Shown here one piece after another: positions 1 through 11,772 of a stretch of 60,077 bases of DNA. Location: contig WQYV01000003.1 in the NCBI GenBank assembly GCA_009781085.1, forward strand, positions 1-60,077. The letters run 5' to 3'. Below the pieces are notes generated by a model. The model worked only from the letters and a program-made list of their open reading frames with translations. It was not told the DNA's origin and searched no databases. Both the position numbers and the translations under genes were made by a program. This stretch comes from Betaproteobacteria bacterium (GTDB taxonomy: Bacteria > Pseudomonadota > Gammaproteobacteria > Burkholderiales > Rhodocyclaceae). Positions within the stretch are counted from its first letter, which is position 1. Every line of letters starts with the position of its first letter.

Positions 1-309
1 CAACCGCTGGGCCAACCCATGGTAGATGCGCCAGTTCCGCTGGTTCAGCGCATCGGACAGTGTCGAGCGGGCAGGCGGCGCTTTGATCCCCATGTGAAAC
101 AGCTTGTTCCGATTCGCCGCCAGACACGCCTCAATGTCGCGCAAGGACTCGCGCCAAGTCAGTTGCGCAAAGACCATGACGCGAAACAAATCCGCGCAGC
201 TCAGTGTGCGAACTCCCGCATCACCTTGGTGCCGCTCGACAATGCGCCCGAAGGTCTTCCACGGGACGTACTCCATCACCTGTGCGAACAGCGTCTTGCC
301 CACGTTCAT
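1..309 (-). CDS. IS4-family transposase, N-terminal part, cut by the window edge
   Basis: The minus strand reads without a stop from an ATG at 309 to the left edge (103 codons). The product starts MNVGKTLFAQVMEYVPWKTF and continues with RTLSCADLFRVM and WRESLRDIEACLAANRNKLFHMG. This is the DUF4372-type N-terminal domain found ahead of the DDE core in one IS4 subgroup, so it should be a DNA transposase acting on the ends of its own element. The catalytic core lies outside the window, and whether the element is intact cannot be judged. Its right terminus should lie between 310 and about 430, but I could not identify the inverted repeat. It lies next to the Wadjet operon, which fits a mobile-island setting. 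Confidence 0.85.
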   Translation of the reverse strand, partial: MNVGKTLFAQVMEYVPWKTFGRIVERHQGDAGVRTLSCADLFRVMVFAQLTWRESLRDIEACLAANRNKLFHMGIKAPPARSTLSDALNQRNWRIYHGLAQRL

Positions 310-593
310 GCGTCACCCCGGGTCGGTAAAACCCAAAAGCATCGCAAATCAGACAAGCAAAATTCAAATCGTGGACACCCCGAAAACCCTTTAAACCCGC
401 GTCAATAGCGGATCTTCGGACAGGGGGCAGCAAATAAACCGGACACTACTGACATTGCATGTAATCTCATTGAGGTTTGATGCAAATTTTAGCCGATTAT
501 CCCGAACTGACCAAGTTAATCGACAACGAACCGACCAAGATAATTTCACTCAACCTTCTTCCATGCCCGTAGCGCACGCCATCCAGGCAGGCA

Positions 594-1793
594 TCACTTT
601 TCAGGCCGCTTCGATGCAGAGCCAACTAAACAGTCTAGCTTATCGCTTACCCAGCCGAAACCAAGATGCTCCTGCTCCAACCTCAATCCTTCCCGGATAC
701 GGTTATCCCGAAGATCGTTATACAAATTCAGCTCTTCCCGCGTGAGATGGTGCAAGTCGTTACGTTTCGACTTGTCCTCAACACCCCATAACTCGGTGTG
801 GGCATGCAGGGTAGCACTGTCCATCAAGAACGATACGATATGGGGAAAATACTCTCGCAGTTGATCCAAGATAGCAAAGCCATGCGTATCGATATCTCCC
901 CAATAGTAGGCTTCGCACCGATCAAGCCAACGAGCCTTGCTCAGAGCATCCCAGCCATATCCAGAACCGAAAATGACTATTGCGCCGGGAGTAGACGGGA
1001 AGGCTAGAAAGTTGGTTTCGTTTTCTGTGATGAAGACTTGTTGAACATCTAATTTCAGCCGACTAAAACTATCAGCATCCAATGTGATGTCTGGGCAATA
1101 GAGACCCGCCATTGTTTGAACGTTTGAATCCAGCACCCGAAAACGAATTCGTACTGGTTTTTCCAGAAAACCATAGCGGGCAGAAAGCCGACCAACGCCC
1201 GTTTTCGTAAAGTCAACGCTATCTACTGGCAAACTTAAATCAAACAACTCCGACAATACTGAGCGATGCGATTCAATAAATTTACTGTGTACGCCAGGCA
1301 CGTCAACCTGGCGCAAGTAGATGCCGGGGCAAGGATGTACTTTTAACCATTCCACCACTGAAAGCAGTTTTGGCCATTCATTTGCCAAATTAAGAGCCTG
1401 GAATGGTCGCTTGATGAACCAGGGCAAGAGCGCAGGATGCTCCTGCCGAACCATTTCTATCAAAGATGAAAACCGCTCCCAGTCTCGCAGTTTTCCAAGC
1501 CAGCGGATAGCGTCATCCCGTGAATCAATCCAGGCACTCGCAGGCAAACGTTGAAGCCCCTGTACCCGGTGGCGTACTTCCTTCCACTCGATGCGAAAGG
1601 GAAAACCTTCGATTAATTCCGATACCCATGAACGCACACTCTCAAAGCGTTCCGTTATGTCAGTCGAACCAGGGCCTTTAATGACCAACTGCAAGGGAAA
1701 ACATGATTCGCCGTTAGCCGCATCTCGCAGCAGTTCTGCACGTTCCCAGAGCCGTTCCAGTTGTTTCTTCAGATCCTTGGCTGTCGTCCACAT
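594..1793 (-). CDS. jetD: Wadjet nuclease subunit JetD (DUF3322/DUF2220)
   Basis: This is the last gene of a four-gene type I Wadjet operon. JetD is the topoisomerase VI/Spo11-like (Toprim) nuclease that cuts plasmid DNA extruded by the JetABC SMC motor. The 399-residue length is normal. The N-terminal half is the DUF3322 region (LWERAELLRD, FPFRIEWKEVRHR). The C-terminal half is DUF2220 with Toprim features: an acidic ITENETNFLAFP strand, then GSGYGWDAL, then YYWGDIDTHGFAIL with the paired aspartates expected to bind metal. The ATG shares one base with the jetC stop codon (TGATG), indicating coupled translation. No truncation is visible, so nuclease function looks preserved. Confidence 0.93.
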   Translation of the reverse strand: MWTTAKDLKKQLERLWERAELLRDAANGESCFPLQLVIKGPGSTDITERFESVRSWVSELIEGFPFRIEWKEVRHRVQGLQRLPASAWIDSRDDAIRWLGKLRDWERFSSLIEMVRQEHPALLPWFIKRPFQALNLANEWPKLLSVVEWLKVHPCPGIYLRQVDVPGVHSKFIESHRSVLSELFDLSLPVDSVDFTKTGVGRLSARYGFLEKPVRIRFRVLDSNVQTMAGLYCPDITLDADSFSRLKLDVQQVFITENETNFLAFPSTPGAIVIFGSGYGWDALSKARWLDRCEAYYWGDIDTHGFAILDQLREYFPHIVSFLMDSATLHAHTELWGVEDKSKRNDLHHLTREELNLYNDLRDNRIREGLRLEQEHLGFGWVSDKLDCLVGSASKRPEK

Positions 1794-4700
1794 CAGTCGC
1801 TCATCCCTTCCACAAGTGGGGGAGTCATTGCGGCTTTTTGAACCCGGTATTCCTCTATGGAAAGGTTGCGCAGTTTGGAACCTTTACCCCCTTCGTTATG
1901 TACGAAGCCCACGCTGGATACAAAGGGTTCGATAATGTGAATTTTTTGCAGCGGCGTAATGATCAACAGTTGCAGATTGAGTTGCCTGAACAGCTTCAAG
2001 CCATATTGCGCTGATTCGTCCGAACCGCGCCCGAATGCCTCATCAATGACCACGAACCGGAAGGAACGCGAGCGCACGGCTCCCCACTCCAACCCAAACT
2101 GGTAGGCCAGGCTGGCAGCCAATATTGTGTAGGCCAGTTTTTCCTTCTGCCCGCCTGACTTGCCGTCGGAATCCGAGCAATGATCGTACTCGGTGCCGTC
2201 TTCACGCCAACGCTCGCTGGCCGCGAATAAAAACCAGTTGCGTACATCCGTGACTTTGGCTGTCCAGCGCCGGTCTTGCTCTGTCAGCCCCTCCCGCCCA
2301 CGAAATCGGTCAATGACCGCTTTGACTTGCAAGAATTTGGACTCGGAATACTGTTCGTCGTCAGACCCTGTCACTGCCCCCTCGGTACAGGCTCGCAAAT
2401 CCTGTTGAAAATCGCGTATTTCTGTGTCAGGGCTTGTTTGAAATTCCAGAACGATGTAGCGCCCTGGGTTGTAATCAATTTCGCCCAGCGACTTGTTGAT
2501 GTGAGCGATACGATCCTTGATGGTTTCGCGCTCCCGATTCAATTGGGCGTTGAAATTGGCAATCTCGTTGATGGTGTTGACGTTCAGCAGTTCCTTGAAG
2601 CGCGCAACGAAACGCGGCAAGTCATCCCGGTTCAGTTGGGTAAGCAGAGTTTCGTATTCAAAGGCCGCTTCCAGGCTCGCATCCATCTCAGCCGTTTCGA
2701 GTTTGAAGGCATCCTTGAATGACGACATTGCCTTGATGATTTTTTCGACCAGGCGTTTGAGCTTCTGGTCTTCTGCATCAATCCTGGCCTGTAGCCAGGC
2801 ACGCACGTCCTGTTCGCGATTGTCGCAAGACTCCACGGTTAACTGATGTTCACCCAGTGCTTCTGTGCGCAAGGCGTGCAAATCGGTATCCAGTGCAGCA
2901 TCAATGGCGGTTTCCTGGATCAGCGTCTGCTGGCGCAAATCACGCGCATTCGTTTGACGCTGCTCTACCTGGGCACGTTCAGCGTGTGCTTTTTGTAAGC
3001 TACTGTCGGCCTCTTTGAAAGCCTGCTGTAGTTCCCGCAAGCGTTCATTCAAATGTTTGAGGATATCGGAAGCCTGCGCCAGTTTCTGGTGCTCGTCTTT
3101 CAATGCCTCAATGTCTGTCGCCACGCTATGCCAATCGAGTTCTTCAAAGAAAGCGAACTCCTCCAACCGAGTGAGCGCATCACGCTGCACCTCCAGGCCT
3201 TTGCGCTCGGCTTCGATTTTGCCGATTTCGCAGCCCAATTCACCTAGGTGGGTTTCGAGCAGGCGGCGTTGGGTTTCCAGTGCAGCAATTTTTGCACTGT
3301 TGTTCCAGCCAAGCACATAGCGGCTGCGGTCATCGATGCGATATCGGTCGTCCTTCTCATGTCGGCCATTCGGATCCTTGATCTGGCCTGCGTGGGTGAT
3401 GGCGCGTGTCTCCCGGCGGAACTGTTCCTGGGTGGCACAGCATGCCACATCAAACCTGTGCGCAAGTTCGCGCTCCAGCCAATCGTAATGGGGCGAATCA
3501 GGCTTGACGATCAGCTTGCGCACCAGTGAATCACCGTGCAGTTCCGGCAGACTTGCGGACTTGCGGGCGCGAACATGAAAGTAGACCAGACGCCCTTTGA
3601 GATGATTGGCATCCACCCAGCCGGCTACTGCCTTGTAATGCACATCCGGTACCAGCAGGCCCAGCCCGAAACCGCGTAGCAGACGTTCAGCCGCGCCTTC
3701 CCAGTCACGCTCGTCTTCACGCACCTGGATCAATTCGCCCGCAAAAGGCATGTCCTCCACATCTAGCGCAAGCGCGGCACACATTTCGGCACGGATTTGA
3801 ATCTGTTTGTCATCAATATTGCTCCGTCGCCGTTTGAGGCTGCCAATTTCCGCCGTCAACTGGTCGTGCTCCCGCCTCCCCTGGCGCAAGGTCACGCCAT
3901 GCTCGGTGACAACGTTCTGCAGATCTGCATAACGGTCACGTACATTTTCATGCCGAACTTTGAACTGCGCCCGCTGCGCGGCAAAAGAGGTTTCGTCGGT
4001 GGCCGCAGCTTCCTCCAGCTTGGCTGCCAACTCTTCGTAACGCTTGGCTTTTGCCATGCGATCATTTTGAATTTGTTCTTTCTTTCGGATGTCAGACGCA
4101 ATCCGCTCCAGCCGGTCGCCGCCATTATCGCTGATTGCCTGCTTCAAACTGTCAATCTGGCTGCCCTGTTCTTCGCGCACAACGTTCAGTCGGCTTACCT
4201 GCGTATTGGCCTTGTCCCATTCGCCGCTCAGCAGGCTCAAGCGTTTATCCAGCAACGCCAGTTTTAATTGACCGAAATAACCCCGCAGGCTGTCGCGGCA
4301 ATGGCGCAAGCGGTTTACTTCTGTCAGCAGTTCGCCGTGGCGTTTGCAGTCGGCTACCAGCGGGTTGAGTGCCTCAACCTGCCGTTGAGCCTTGAGCACG
4401 GCCTCATGGGCACGATTGAGATCATCGAAATGTCCGATCAACGCCTGAATGCGTGGAGCAACCTCGAAGGGTTCCAGCATGTGATTACGCACAAAATCAG
4501 TCAAATTGCCAACAGACTTCATTGATACCGTCTGGTGGAACAATTCCATCGCCTGATCGTTCTCGATGCCGAAACGACGCCTGAACCACGCAGCATAGGG
4601 CGGGAAGCTGTCGTGCAGATCGGCGTTCAACCTGCGCAATTTCTTGCGCAGGTCCGCAATGTCCGTGCCAAAGTTGGCAAAATCCGCCGCAATCGACAAG

Positions 4701-5182
4701 TCGCGTTCTATCCCCAGAAAGAACCGGGCTGGCTGCCCTTGGGCATCCTTCATCCAGAACACCTGTGCAAGAGTCACGGTCTGGTCATAGCCCGCGTTAT
4801 AGAAGACGCCCAGAATGACGGAATAGTTGTTGTGGTTACGCAGTGGAACCGGTTTGGCCGCACCTGTAACCTCGCTACGCTCGGACTTGTAGTGCCCCAA
4901 CACGTAAGAACGCAAGGAACGTTCCTTGCTGCCCGCACCAGCAGCCTTGTTATAGATGATGCGGTTAGCCGGAACCAACAGCGTGGTAATGGCATCCACC
5001 AGTGTGGACTTGCCCGAACCAATATCTCCGGTGAGAAGCCCGTTCCTGCCATCGAGTTGCAGCGTCCAGACGCGACCGTCAAAGGTACCCCAATTAAACA
5101 CCTCCAGTCGGGTGAGCCGAAACCCCGACAAAGCATCGTCCGACGCAAAATCCAGATCCAGGGACTGCATCTCACCCATCAT
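1793..5182 (-). CDS. jetC: Wadjet SMC-like ATPase JetC (MukB/MksB type)
   Basis: This is the loop-extruding SMC motor of type I Wadjet. At 1129 residues it has the split-head SMC layout. Walker A (GDIGSGKST, about residues 52-60) is at the N-terminus. Two long charged coiled-coil arms flank a hinge-like middle region. Near the C-terminus lie the ABC signature ([11 protein letters not shown]) and Walker B ([11 protein letters not shown]), followed by the [15 protein letters not shown] stretch typical of SbcC/MukB-like SMCs. The gene begins inside the end of jetB (11-bp overlap) and ends on the jetD start, so the subunits are probably made in stoichiometric amounts. All ATPase motifs look intact. 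The protein acts in the cytoplasm on small circular DNA. Confidence 0.95.
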   Translation of the reverse strand: MMGEMQSLDLDFASDDALSGFRLTRLEVFNWGTFDGRVWTLQLDGRNGLLTGDIGSGKSTLVDAITTLLVPANRIIYNKAAGAGSKERSLRSYVLGHYKSERSEVTGAAKPVPLRNHNNYSVILGVFYNAGYDQTVTLAQVFWMKDAQGQPARFFLGIERDLSIAADFANFGTDIADLRKKLRRLNADLHDSFPPYAAWFRRRFGIENDQAMELFHQTVSMKSVGNLTDFVRNHMLEPFEVAPRIQALIGHFDDLNRAHEAVLKAQRQVEALNPLVADCKRHGELLTEVNRLRHCRDSLRGYFGQLKLALLDKRLSLLSGEWDKANTQVSRLNVVREEQGSQIDSLKQAISDNGGDRLERIASDIRKKEQIQNDRMAKAKRYEELAAKLEEAAATDETSFAAQRAQFKVRHENVRDRYADLQNVVTEHGVTLRQGRREHDQLTAEIGSLKRRRSNIDDKQIQIRAEMCAALALDVEDMPFAGELIQVREDERDWEGAAERLLRGFGLGLLVPDVHYKAVAGWVDANHLKGRLVYFHVRARKSASLPELHGDSLVRKLIVKPDSPHYDWLERELAHRFDVACCATQEQFRRETRAITHAGQIKDPNGRHEKDDRYRIDDRSRYVLGWNNSAKIAALETQRRLLETHLGELGCEIGKIEAERKGLEVQRDALTRLEEFAFFEELDWHSVATDIEALKDEHQKLAQASDILKHLNERLRELQQAFKEADSSLQKAHAERAQVEQRQTNARDLRQQTLIQETAIDAALDTDLHALRTEALGEHQLTVESCDNREQDVRAWLQARIDAEDQKLKRLVEKIIKAMSSFKDAFKLETAEMDASLEAAFEYETLLTQLNRDDLPRFVARFKELLNVNTINEIANFNAQLNRERETIKDRIAHINKSLGEIDYNPGRYIVLEFQTSPDTEIRDFQQDLRACTEGAVTGSDDEQYSESKFLQVKAVIDRFRGREGLTEQDRRWTAKVTDVRNWFLFAASERWREDGTEYDHCSDSDGKSGGQKEKLAYTILAASLAYQFGLEWGAVRSRSFRFVVIDEAFGRGSDESAQYGLKLFRQLNLQLLIITPLQKIHIIEPFVSSVGFVHNEGGKGSKLRNLSIEEYRVQKAAMTPPLVEGMSD

Positions 5183-5834
5183 GCGCCTCCCTGGCCGATG
5201 CTACGTTCGAGAAGGCGGATTGGTAGCCCGCCAGCCTGGCATCGAATTCGGCCAACCATTGCGCGTCGACAAATGCTTTCAGGATACGTCGTACCTCAAA
5301 ACTGGCCGCTCCTGCCGTACTGCCGCCAGCAGGCTTGAGTCTATGCAGGAAACCCAAATCCACCACCTTGTTGATGGTGGTCTCGATCTGGTCGATCAAT
5401 CTGGCCTCGTTCGTGCCATCCGGCAGGAACACCCGCACCAGTTCCACAATCTCGTCACGGGAGAGAACCAGGCGCGTATCGCCGCCTCCGGCATCGAACT
5501 CAGCCAGTTTTTTGCGCAATAAGGCCAACAACAGGCTTACCGGAAACGACAAAGGCCGCCGTACAATCAACCGAGGCAGGCGCGGAACCGAATCATCATC
5601 CGTCAGTTCCGGGCGACTTTTCAGGAAGGCATACCCCTCTGCCTCATCCAGAATCAGTTCCAGATTGAGCACCGCCACATAATCGCGCACACGGGCTTGC
5701 AGGTTCAACAGGTTTTCCCACAGGCTTTCGTCCTGTTCGCGATACTGCACCCCCTTGAGCAGCCCGATGAGCAACGTCGAAAGATCGGGCGAGCGTGCCG
5801 GTGCAACCGTTGTGTCAGCGAAATCTTGTTCCAT
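5172..5834 (-). CDS. jetB: Wadjet subunit JetB (DUF4194, MukE/MksE-like)
   Basis: This 220-residue protein belongs to the DUF4194 family, the kite (MukE-like winged-helix) subunit of Wadjet. Recognisable stretches are [19 protein letters not shown] at the N-terminus, then [20 protein letters not shown] and [21 protein letters not shown] winged-helix-like C-terminal region follows ([44 protein letters not shown]). It bridges the JetA kleisin and the JetC heads. It sits 33 bp after jetA and overlaps jetC. The assignment rests on family pattern and position. Confidence 0.92.
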   Translation of the reverse strand: MEQDFADTTVAPARSPDLSTLLIGLLKGVQYREQDESLWENLLNLQARVRDYVAVLNLELILDEAEGYAFLKSRPELTDDDSVPRLPRLIVRRPLSFPVSLLLALLRKKLAEFDAGGGDTRLVLSRDEIVELVRVFLPDGTNEARLIDQIETTINKVVDLGFLHRLKPAGGSTAGAASFEVRRILKAFVDAQWLAEFDARLAGYQSAFSNVASAREAHDG

Positions 5835-5867
5835 CCCTCGTGAATTCCCTTTTTCTTATCCGTCAGG

Positions 5868-7322
5868 TCAGCGCACGAAAATCACCCGTAACAGACGCGC
5901 AGTGCGGCTCACCGTTTCGCCATTGACCGCAACTGACTGCCATTGAATGAGTTCCGGCGTGCCCTCATCCACCGCCGTGCGAAACGCATCGCTGCCCAGC
6001 TCCAGATAAGCGATCAACTCGGCCAACCCTTGCTGCAAAGGTTGGGCGGCTACCAGTTCGCGTAGTGTAATTTGTGCCTTGTCCTGCAAGGCATGGCGGA
6101 TGTGCCGGGTAAGCCTTGTCTTGTCCACCACGACCTGCTCGAACAAAGCCGATGGATCGATATCTCCGTCGCCCGCCTGCAGGATGAGATTGACAATGGT
6201 CGGCTTCACCGCTGGCGTAAACAAGGGGCGCTCCGCGACCAATTCAATACTGGCCTGCATGTCTGCCATTTCCATCACTGTCCCTGTTGGTGGAGCTTTG
6301 CGCAGAGCCAATGCCTTGCTTTCGATGTTATGCAGGATGTCCATGATGCGGCGGTTTTCCAACCAGGCCTTGTCATCAAGAAAACGCCGAAGCTGTTGCG
6401 ACAAAACCGCCACGGTACGCTGGGTGTGATCCCCTGCTTCCAGCCAATCGTAATGCACCCGGCGAGTGCGGGCATCGGGCTGCAAAGCAGTCACAGCCGG
6501 AAGCGCAAGCACCCGCTCCAGCAACGCGCCCAGTTCCTCCTGACGGCGACTGGAAAGCAGAAAATCCCAGAACGCACGAAAACTTTTGCCCTGATCCGAA
6601 TCGGCAATGGTGTCGCGCTCGCCCATGATTTCTTCCAGTAATGCGCCCTTGCTGCCTCCCCACAAGGCAATGCGTTCGCGCACCCGCCGATCCAGTTGGC
6701 GAAAATTGTGTTCCACCTCGCGGAAATCGGAGAGCAGTTCACGCGCCCCTTGCATGAACTGCTGAAAACGATCCTTGATCGCTGCGTCATCCAGCAGAGA
6801 TACATCCCCCGTCTGTATCCGTGCCATTTCGGCATCAATTTCGTCACGCTTTTTCTGCAACTCGGCAATGCGTCTGGCCGGGTCGGCTTCACTGCCCTCG
6901 CTGATCTGTTTGAGCAGGCCAAAGAGCGTCAACAACCGGGATTCGGTGCCAACAAACTGCCGTTCGGATAATTGCGCCAGCCAGACGATAGCTTTTTCGG
7001 TGGCGGGGGTGAGATCAAATTGCACTTCATCGGTGCTCGGTTTGTAGAATTTGCGCAACCAGCCTTTGTCCGGTGCCGCCCAGTCATTCAAGTAATCAAG
7101 CGCTGTTTTAGGGAAGGCCGACTCACCCAGATGCAAGCGTAGGACGTACAAATCATCCTCCAGCGCCTCGGCCAGATCCGCTACCGATATCACTCGCACA
7201 TTGGGTGCCACAAAAACACGATGCAGAAAACTTGCAATCAGTGGTGCATGGTCTGAACGCAACAAACGCCAAGCGGGATGTTGAGTGCGCAAGGCATTGA
7301 GGGTGGTGAAGTCAAGGGTCAC
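5868..7322 (-). CDS. jetA: Wadjet kleisin subunit JetA (DUF3375, MukF/MksF-like)
   Basis: This is the first gene of the operon. The 484-residue product matches the DUF3375 family: an N-terminal winged-helix part (TLNALRTQHPAWRLLRSDHA), a helical middle with a neck-like coiled coil (EADPARRIAELQKKRDEIDA), and a long C-terminal region. It should be the kleisin that closes the SMC ring. The only start consistent with family N-termini is GTG at 7322; no ATG lies upstream in this frame before a stop near 7360. No good ribosome site is visible, so expression may be weak. The 470 bp upstream hold no gene and presumably contain the operon promoter, which I could not pin down. Confidence 0.92.
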   Translation of the reverse strand: MTLDFTTLNALRTQHPAWRLLRSDHAPLIASFLHRVFVAPNVRVISVADLAEALEDDLYVLRLHLGESAFPKTALDYLNDWAAPDKGWLRKFYKPSTDEVQFDLTPATEKAIVWLAQLSERQFVGTESRLLTLFGLLKQISEGSEADPARRIAELQKKRDEIDAEMARIQTGDVSLLDDAAIKDRFQQFMQGARELLSDFREVEHNFRQLDRRVRERIALWGGSKGALLEEIMGERDTIADSDQGKSFRAFWDFLLSSRRQEELGALLERVLALPAVTALQPDARTRRVHYDWLEAGDHTQRTVAVLSQQLRRFLDDKAWLENRRIMDILHNIESKALALRKAPPTGTVMEMADMQASIELVAERPLFTPAVKPTIVNLILQAGDGDIDPSALFEQVVVDKTRLTRHIRHALQDKAQITLRELVAAQPLQQGLAELIAYLELGSDAFRTAVDEGTPELIQWQSVAVNGETVSRTARLLRVIFVR

Positions 7323-7791
7323 AGGAGGATCGATTTGTAAAATGTCGGGATCAGGCGATTAGGTCACCGCATAATAATTAGTAGAGATCAGTGCGATGAT
7401 GGTCCATGGTTCAATGAAACTGTACGTAGCGCTGATATTCGTACATACTCATTCCATCGGTTCCCCACTTGGTTCCCCACCCCAAATTTCCACCTTAGAC
7501 AGAGACTTAATGAGATTATATGATACAAGGATGGACTGACGAAAGTTTGAACCCCTTGTGTTTGTAGGTGTTTCAAGACAGTATGAGACTGTCTGAAATT
7601 CTAAAAAATGTGTCGCCCTCTCCGCCAGAATCAATCCGAGCCAATCTTGAGCCGTCCTGCGCAGTCCCTTGAACTAGCGTAATATCAAGGCTTCTCGTCT
7701 ATAATCGTTTCAAACAATCCACGCTCGTCCCGCTACAGCTACGCGCTGTTTATGGTACCGGGCGGGGTATTTGGATAGGCGATACCATGAC
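7323..7791. other. Non-coding spacer between jetA and the integrase relic
   Basis: About 470 bp with no convincing open frame on either strand. It must hold the leftward jetA promoter, but I could not identify a good -35/-10 pair. A stretch near 7461-7483 repeats TTCCCCAC twice, and 7615-7627 resembles the 3' end of a tRNA-Ser gene. Neither is strong enough to call an attachment site. Confidence 0.5.
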
Positions 7792-8421
7792 TTGACGACC
7801 AAGGCGGTTGAAGCCGCGAGAACGCGGATACAAGCTGACTGATGGGCAGGGGGTGTATCTGTACGTGACACCTGCTGGCGGGAAAAGTTGGCGAGCTAAT
7901 TTCATGCGTAGCGGAAAGCAACAAACCCGGACTTACGGGCGCTACCCAACGATGAGTCTGGCGGAGGCGCGCAAGGCTCATGTTGAGGCGCGAGACGAGC
8001 CGGTGGCTCGGCGGGCGACACTGACTTTCGCGAACGTTATGCGCCAGTGGCTCAATATCAAACTGCCAGGTCTGTCGAACCCCAAGCACCAGACTCAGGT
8101 CGTCGGTACGCTGGAACGCTTCGTGTTGCCAATCATCGGCGCAATGCCGATTAACGCGGGACCACGCACCAAGTTGGTTGAAGTTGTGCAGGCGGTACAG
8201 GCTGGTGGACAAATCGAAACCGCGCACCGTGTGGCTGGTCGCATCACGATGGTTTTTAATTACGCGCAGGATACTGGACTGATCGAGCATCACGCTGCAG
8301 CGGGGCTGACGCGCGTGCTGCAATCGCGCAAAGTACGTCAACCAATGGTGAGCATTCCGCCAGGTGAAACCGGGGCGCTGATGCGGGCCATCGAAGATTA
8401 CGACGAACCTATCACTCGGCT
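7792..8421 (+). pseudogene. P4-type tyrosine integrase relic: frameshifted start, catalytic half deleted
   Basis: The frame from 7808 encodes a DUF4102 arm-binding domain (KPRERGYKLTDGQGVYLYVT, GGKSWRANF, GRYPTMSLAEAR). The SAM-like core-binding domain follows (TFANVMRQWLNIKLPG, TAHRVAGRITMVFNYAQDTG). Two lesions are visible. First, the usual start (LTTKAVEAA, from a TTG at 7792) is in another frame. Restoring a second copy of GAAGCCGC next to the single copy at 7810 rejoins the frames, so loss of one unit of a tandem 8-mer is the likely cause. Second, homology stops at DEPITRL near 8421, so the catalytic R-H-R-Y domain is absent. The remaining codons to 8575 are unrelated and run into the murA 3' end. 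It marks the edge of the island carrying Wadjet. Confidence 0.85.
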
Positions 8422-8511
8422 TCGCAATGTCCCTCATGTTCTTGCGAGGAGCGAAGCGAGGGAGAAAATGTATAGATATGATGATTCGCAACCATTGTTT
8501 CTGGAACATGC

Positions 8512-9771
<1,260 letters not shown>

Positions 9772-9799
9772 TTACTATCCTTTCAGGATTATTTTCTGT

Positions 9800-10600
9800 T
9801 CAACCGCGTAATTTATAGCCCCTTGAGAGCAACATCAGCGTAACCGCTGCCAACACCACGAAACAAAACCCCACTACGGCCAAACTCAACCAAGGTGAGG
9901 TGTCGGATTGACCGAAAAAACCATAACGGAAACCATCTATCATAAAGAAAAACGGGTTTGCGTGGGAAATTTTCTGCCATAAGGCTGGCAGGGAATGAAT
10001 TGAATAGAATACGCCCGAGAGCATGGTGAGCGGCATGATAAGGAAATTCTGAAAGGCGGCAAGCTGATCGAACTTCTCCGCCCAAATCCCAGCAATAACG
10101 CCGAACGTGGCGAGTAGCGCACCACCAAGGATGCCAAAGGCAAACACCCAGGCCGGTTTCGCAAGCGGTAAATCGATGAAAAACGCTGACACCAACCATA
10201 CTCCGATGGCAACGAACAGCCCACGGAGTACAGCGGCCAACACGTAAGCAGCATAAAAAACGCGACAGGAAAGCGGTGGCAGCAGCACGAAGATGATGTT
10301 GCCGGTGATCTTGCTTTGGATCAGCGAGGATGAACTGTTGGCGAAGGCGTTCTGTAACAGAGACATCATGATGAGCCCTGGCACGAGAAAGGCGGTATAG
10401 GGCACATCTCCATACACGGTCACGCGGCGTGCAAGCACATGGGAAAAAATCAACAGAAAAAGCAACGCATTGAGCACAGGTGCGGCCACCGTCTGGAAAT
10501 TGACCTTCCAGAAGCGCTGAACCTCCTTATAGAACAAGGTACGAAATCCGATGAAGGTTGATGCGCGAAAAGAGTCGGGCAAGGTATCAGGGTCAAGCAC
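9800..10600 (-). CDS. ABC-2 type exporter permease (YadH-like)
   Basis: This 266-residue inner-membrane permease has about six hydrophobic segments (for example VLNALLFLLIFSHVLA, VLAAVLRGLFVAIGVWLVSA, LSLAVVGFCFVVLAAVTLML). It carries an ABC-2 core pattern (PFFFMIDGFRYGFFG near residue 215). The start is a GTG overlapping the end of the upstream ATPase gene by 8 bp, with GGAGG seven bases before it. It should pair with that ATPase as a dimeric exporter. The substrate is unknown. The constant association with mla and murA in this class suggests an envelope role. Confidence 0.9.
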   Translation of the reverse strand: MLDPDTLPDSFRASTFIGFRTLFYKEVQRFWKVNFQTVAAPVLNALLFLLIFSHVLARRVTVYGDVPYTAFLVPGLIMMSLLQNAFANSSSSLIQSKITGNIIFVLLPPLSCRVFYAAYVLAAVLRGLFVAIGVWLVSAFFIDLPLAKPAWVFAFGILGGALLATFGVIAGIWAEKFDQLAAFQNFLIMPLTMLSGVFYSIHSLPALWQKISHANPFFFMIDGFRYGFFGQSDTSPWLSLAVVGFCFVVLAAVTLMLLSRGYKLRG

Positions 10601-11501
10601 GGCGCATTACCTCCATGAATACTTGTTCGAGATCAGGTTCACCCACGGAGACCCCTCGCACGCCTGCCCCGGCTTCACGCAGGCGGGCAAGCAGCGTTTC
10701 CAACATTTCTGCTCCCGAAGTGGGATCGAAGCCGAAAATCACCCAATCCCCGGAAACCTCGCCACCAAGTGACTCGGCCACATCGAGCCGCTCCACCTGT
10801 ACCCGAAGGCTGCGGCTGGAAAAATGGGAAAGCAGGTTGGCGGTAGTATCGAGAGCCACGATGCGTCCTGCCTTCATCATAGCAATGCGCCCACACAAGG
10901 CTTCGGCTTCTTCAAGGTAGTGCGTGGTGAGCACGACGGTGTGGCCATCGGCGTTGAGTTGCTTCACGAACTGCCACAAACCCTGGCGCAGTTCGACATC
11001 CACCCCAGCGGTCGGCTCATCCAACACAATCACTGGCGGGCGATGCACCAGTGCCTGTGCCACCAACACCCGCCGTTTCATGCCCCCGGAGAGGGTACGC
11101 ATGTTGGTATCGGCCCTGGAAAGCAGGTCGAGGCGAGAAAGAATCTCGTCGATCCAATCATCGTTGCCGTAGATGCCGTAATATCCGGACTGAAACCTCA
11201 GGATTTCGCGTACGGTAAAAAACGGATCGAACACCAATTCTTGCGGGACTACGCCGAGTTTGAGCCGGGCGCTGTAGAAGTCAGTGACAACATCGTGCCC
11301 CATGACTTCGAGCGTACCGCCATCCGCACGCACTAACCCGGCGAGCGCCGAAATCAAGGTGGTTTTGCCCGCGCCGTTCGGGCCGAGTAGGCCGAAGAAC
11401 TCCCCCCTTGCGATTTCGAGGTCGACCCCGCCAAGAGCCTGAAGGTTGCCGTAACGTTTGGTCACGGCAGCGATACGGATTGCAGGTGTGGAAAACGGCA
11501 T
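10593..11501 (-). CDS. ABC exporter ATP-binding protein (YadG-like)
   Basis: The frame is open further upstream, but the ATG at 11501 fits both the family N-terminus (PAIRIAAVTKRYGNLQALGG) and the mlaB boundary: the mlaB stop ends one base before it on the coding strand. The 302-residue product has Walker A (GPNGAGKTT, residues 40-48), the signature LSGGMKRRVLVAQAL, Walker B (VIVLDEPTAGVD) and the switch His (VLTTHYLEEAE). A C-terminal regulatory tail follows. It energises the adjacent ABC-2 permease. This is a drug/lipid-type exporter subfamily; its substrate cannot be read from sequence. Confidence 0.93.
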   Translation of the reverse strand: MPFSTPAIRIAAVTKRYGNLQALGGVDLEIARGEFFGLLGPNGAGKTTLISALAGLVRADGGTLEVMGHDVVTDFYSARLKLGVVPQELVFDPFFTVREILRFQSGYYGIYGNDDWIDEILSRLDLLSRADTNMRTLSGGMKRRVLVAQALVHRPPVIVLDEPTAGVDVELRQGLWQFVKQLNADGHTVVLTTHYLEEAEALCGRIAMMKAGRIVALDTTANLLSHFSSRSLRVQVERLDVAESLGGEVSGDWVIFGFDPTSGAEMLETLLARLREAGAGVRGVSVGEPDLEQVFMEVMRRA

Positions 11502-11502
11502 G

Positions 11503-11772
11503 TCAGGCCGCAAGCGGCAACAAGGTATCGATCCCGTAAAGCCGGGCAAGCGCCAACAGGGGCTCCGGTAATGCGCGCAGTTCAACCGCGCTCCCACGCG
11601 CCTTTGCACGCCGCAGCCAAGCCAGCAGGAGCGCAAGCGCAGAAGAATCCACGCGGGTAACGGAGCCTAAGTCAAACACCAGATCCCCGGCAGGTAAGGC
11701 ACGCCCAAGGCAGGCCGTAACCGTCTCCAGGGTCAGAGCCCCTTCCAGCTTCACGACCGAAGGTTCCGCCAT
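11503..11772 (-). CDS. mlaB: STAS-domain protein MlaB
   Basis: This small cytoplasmic STAS protein (89 residues) binds MlaF in the MlaFEDB inner-membrane complex and stabilises the transporter. The STAS core is recognisable: KLEGALTLETV, LVFDLGSVTRVDSSALALLL with the Asp-Ser-Ser loop, and a final helix near LARLYGID. It begins at the mlaC stop and is followed immediately by the exporter ATPase. Identification relies on the domain together with its place at the end of mlaFEDAC. Confidence 0.9.
   Translation of the reverse strand: MAEPSVVKLEGALTLETVTACLGRALPAGDLVFDLGSVTRVDSSALALLLAWLRRAKARGSAVELRALPEPLLALARLYGIDTLLPLAA

Noticed and set aside
4535-5338. Long plus-strand open frame opposite jetC.
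   Set aside because: It is antisense to a clear SMC ATPase gene, has low-complexity content and matches no family; a shadow frame.
7615-7627. Short match to the 3' end of a tRNA-Ser gene (GCCCTCTCCGCCA) upstream of the integrase relic, as a possible attachment site.
   Set aside because: Only 13 bases, with no tRNA body and no second copy found in the window; too weak to call.
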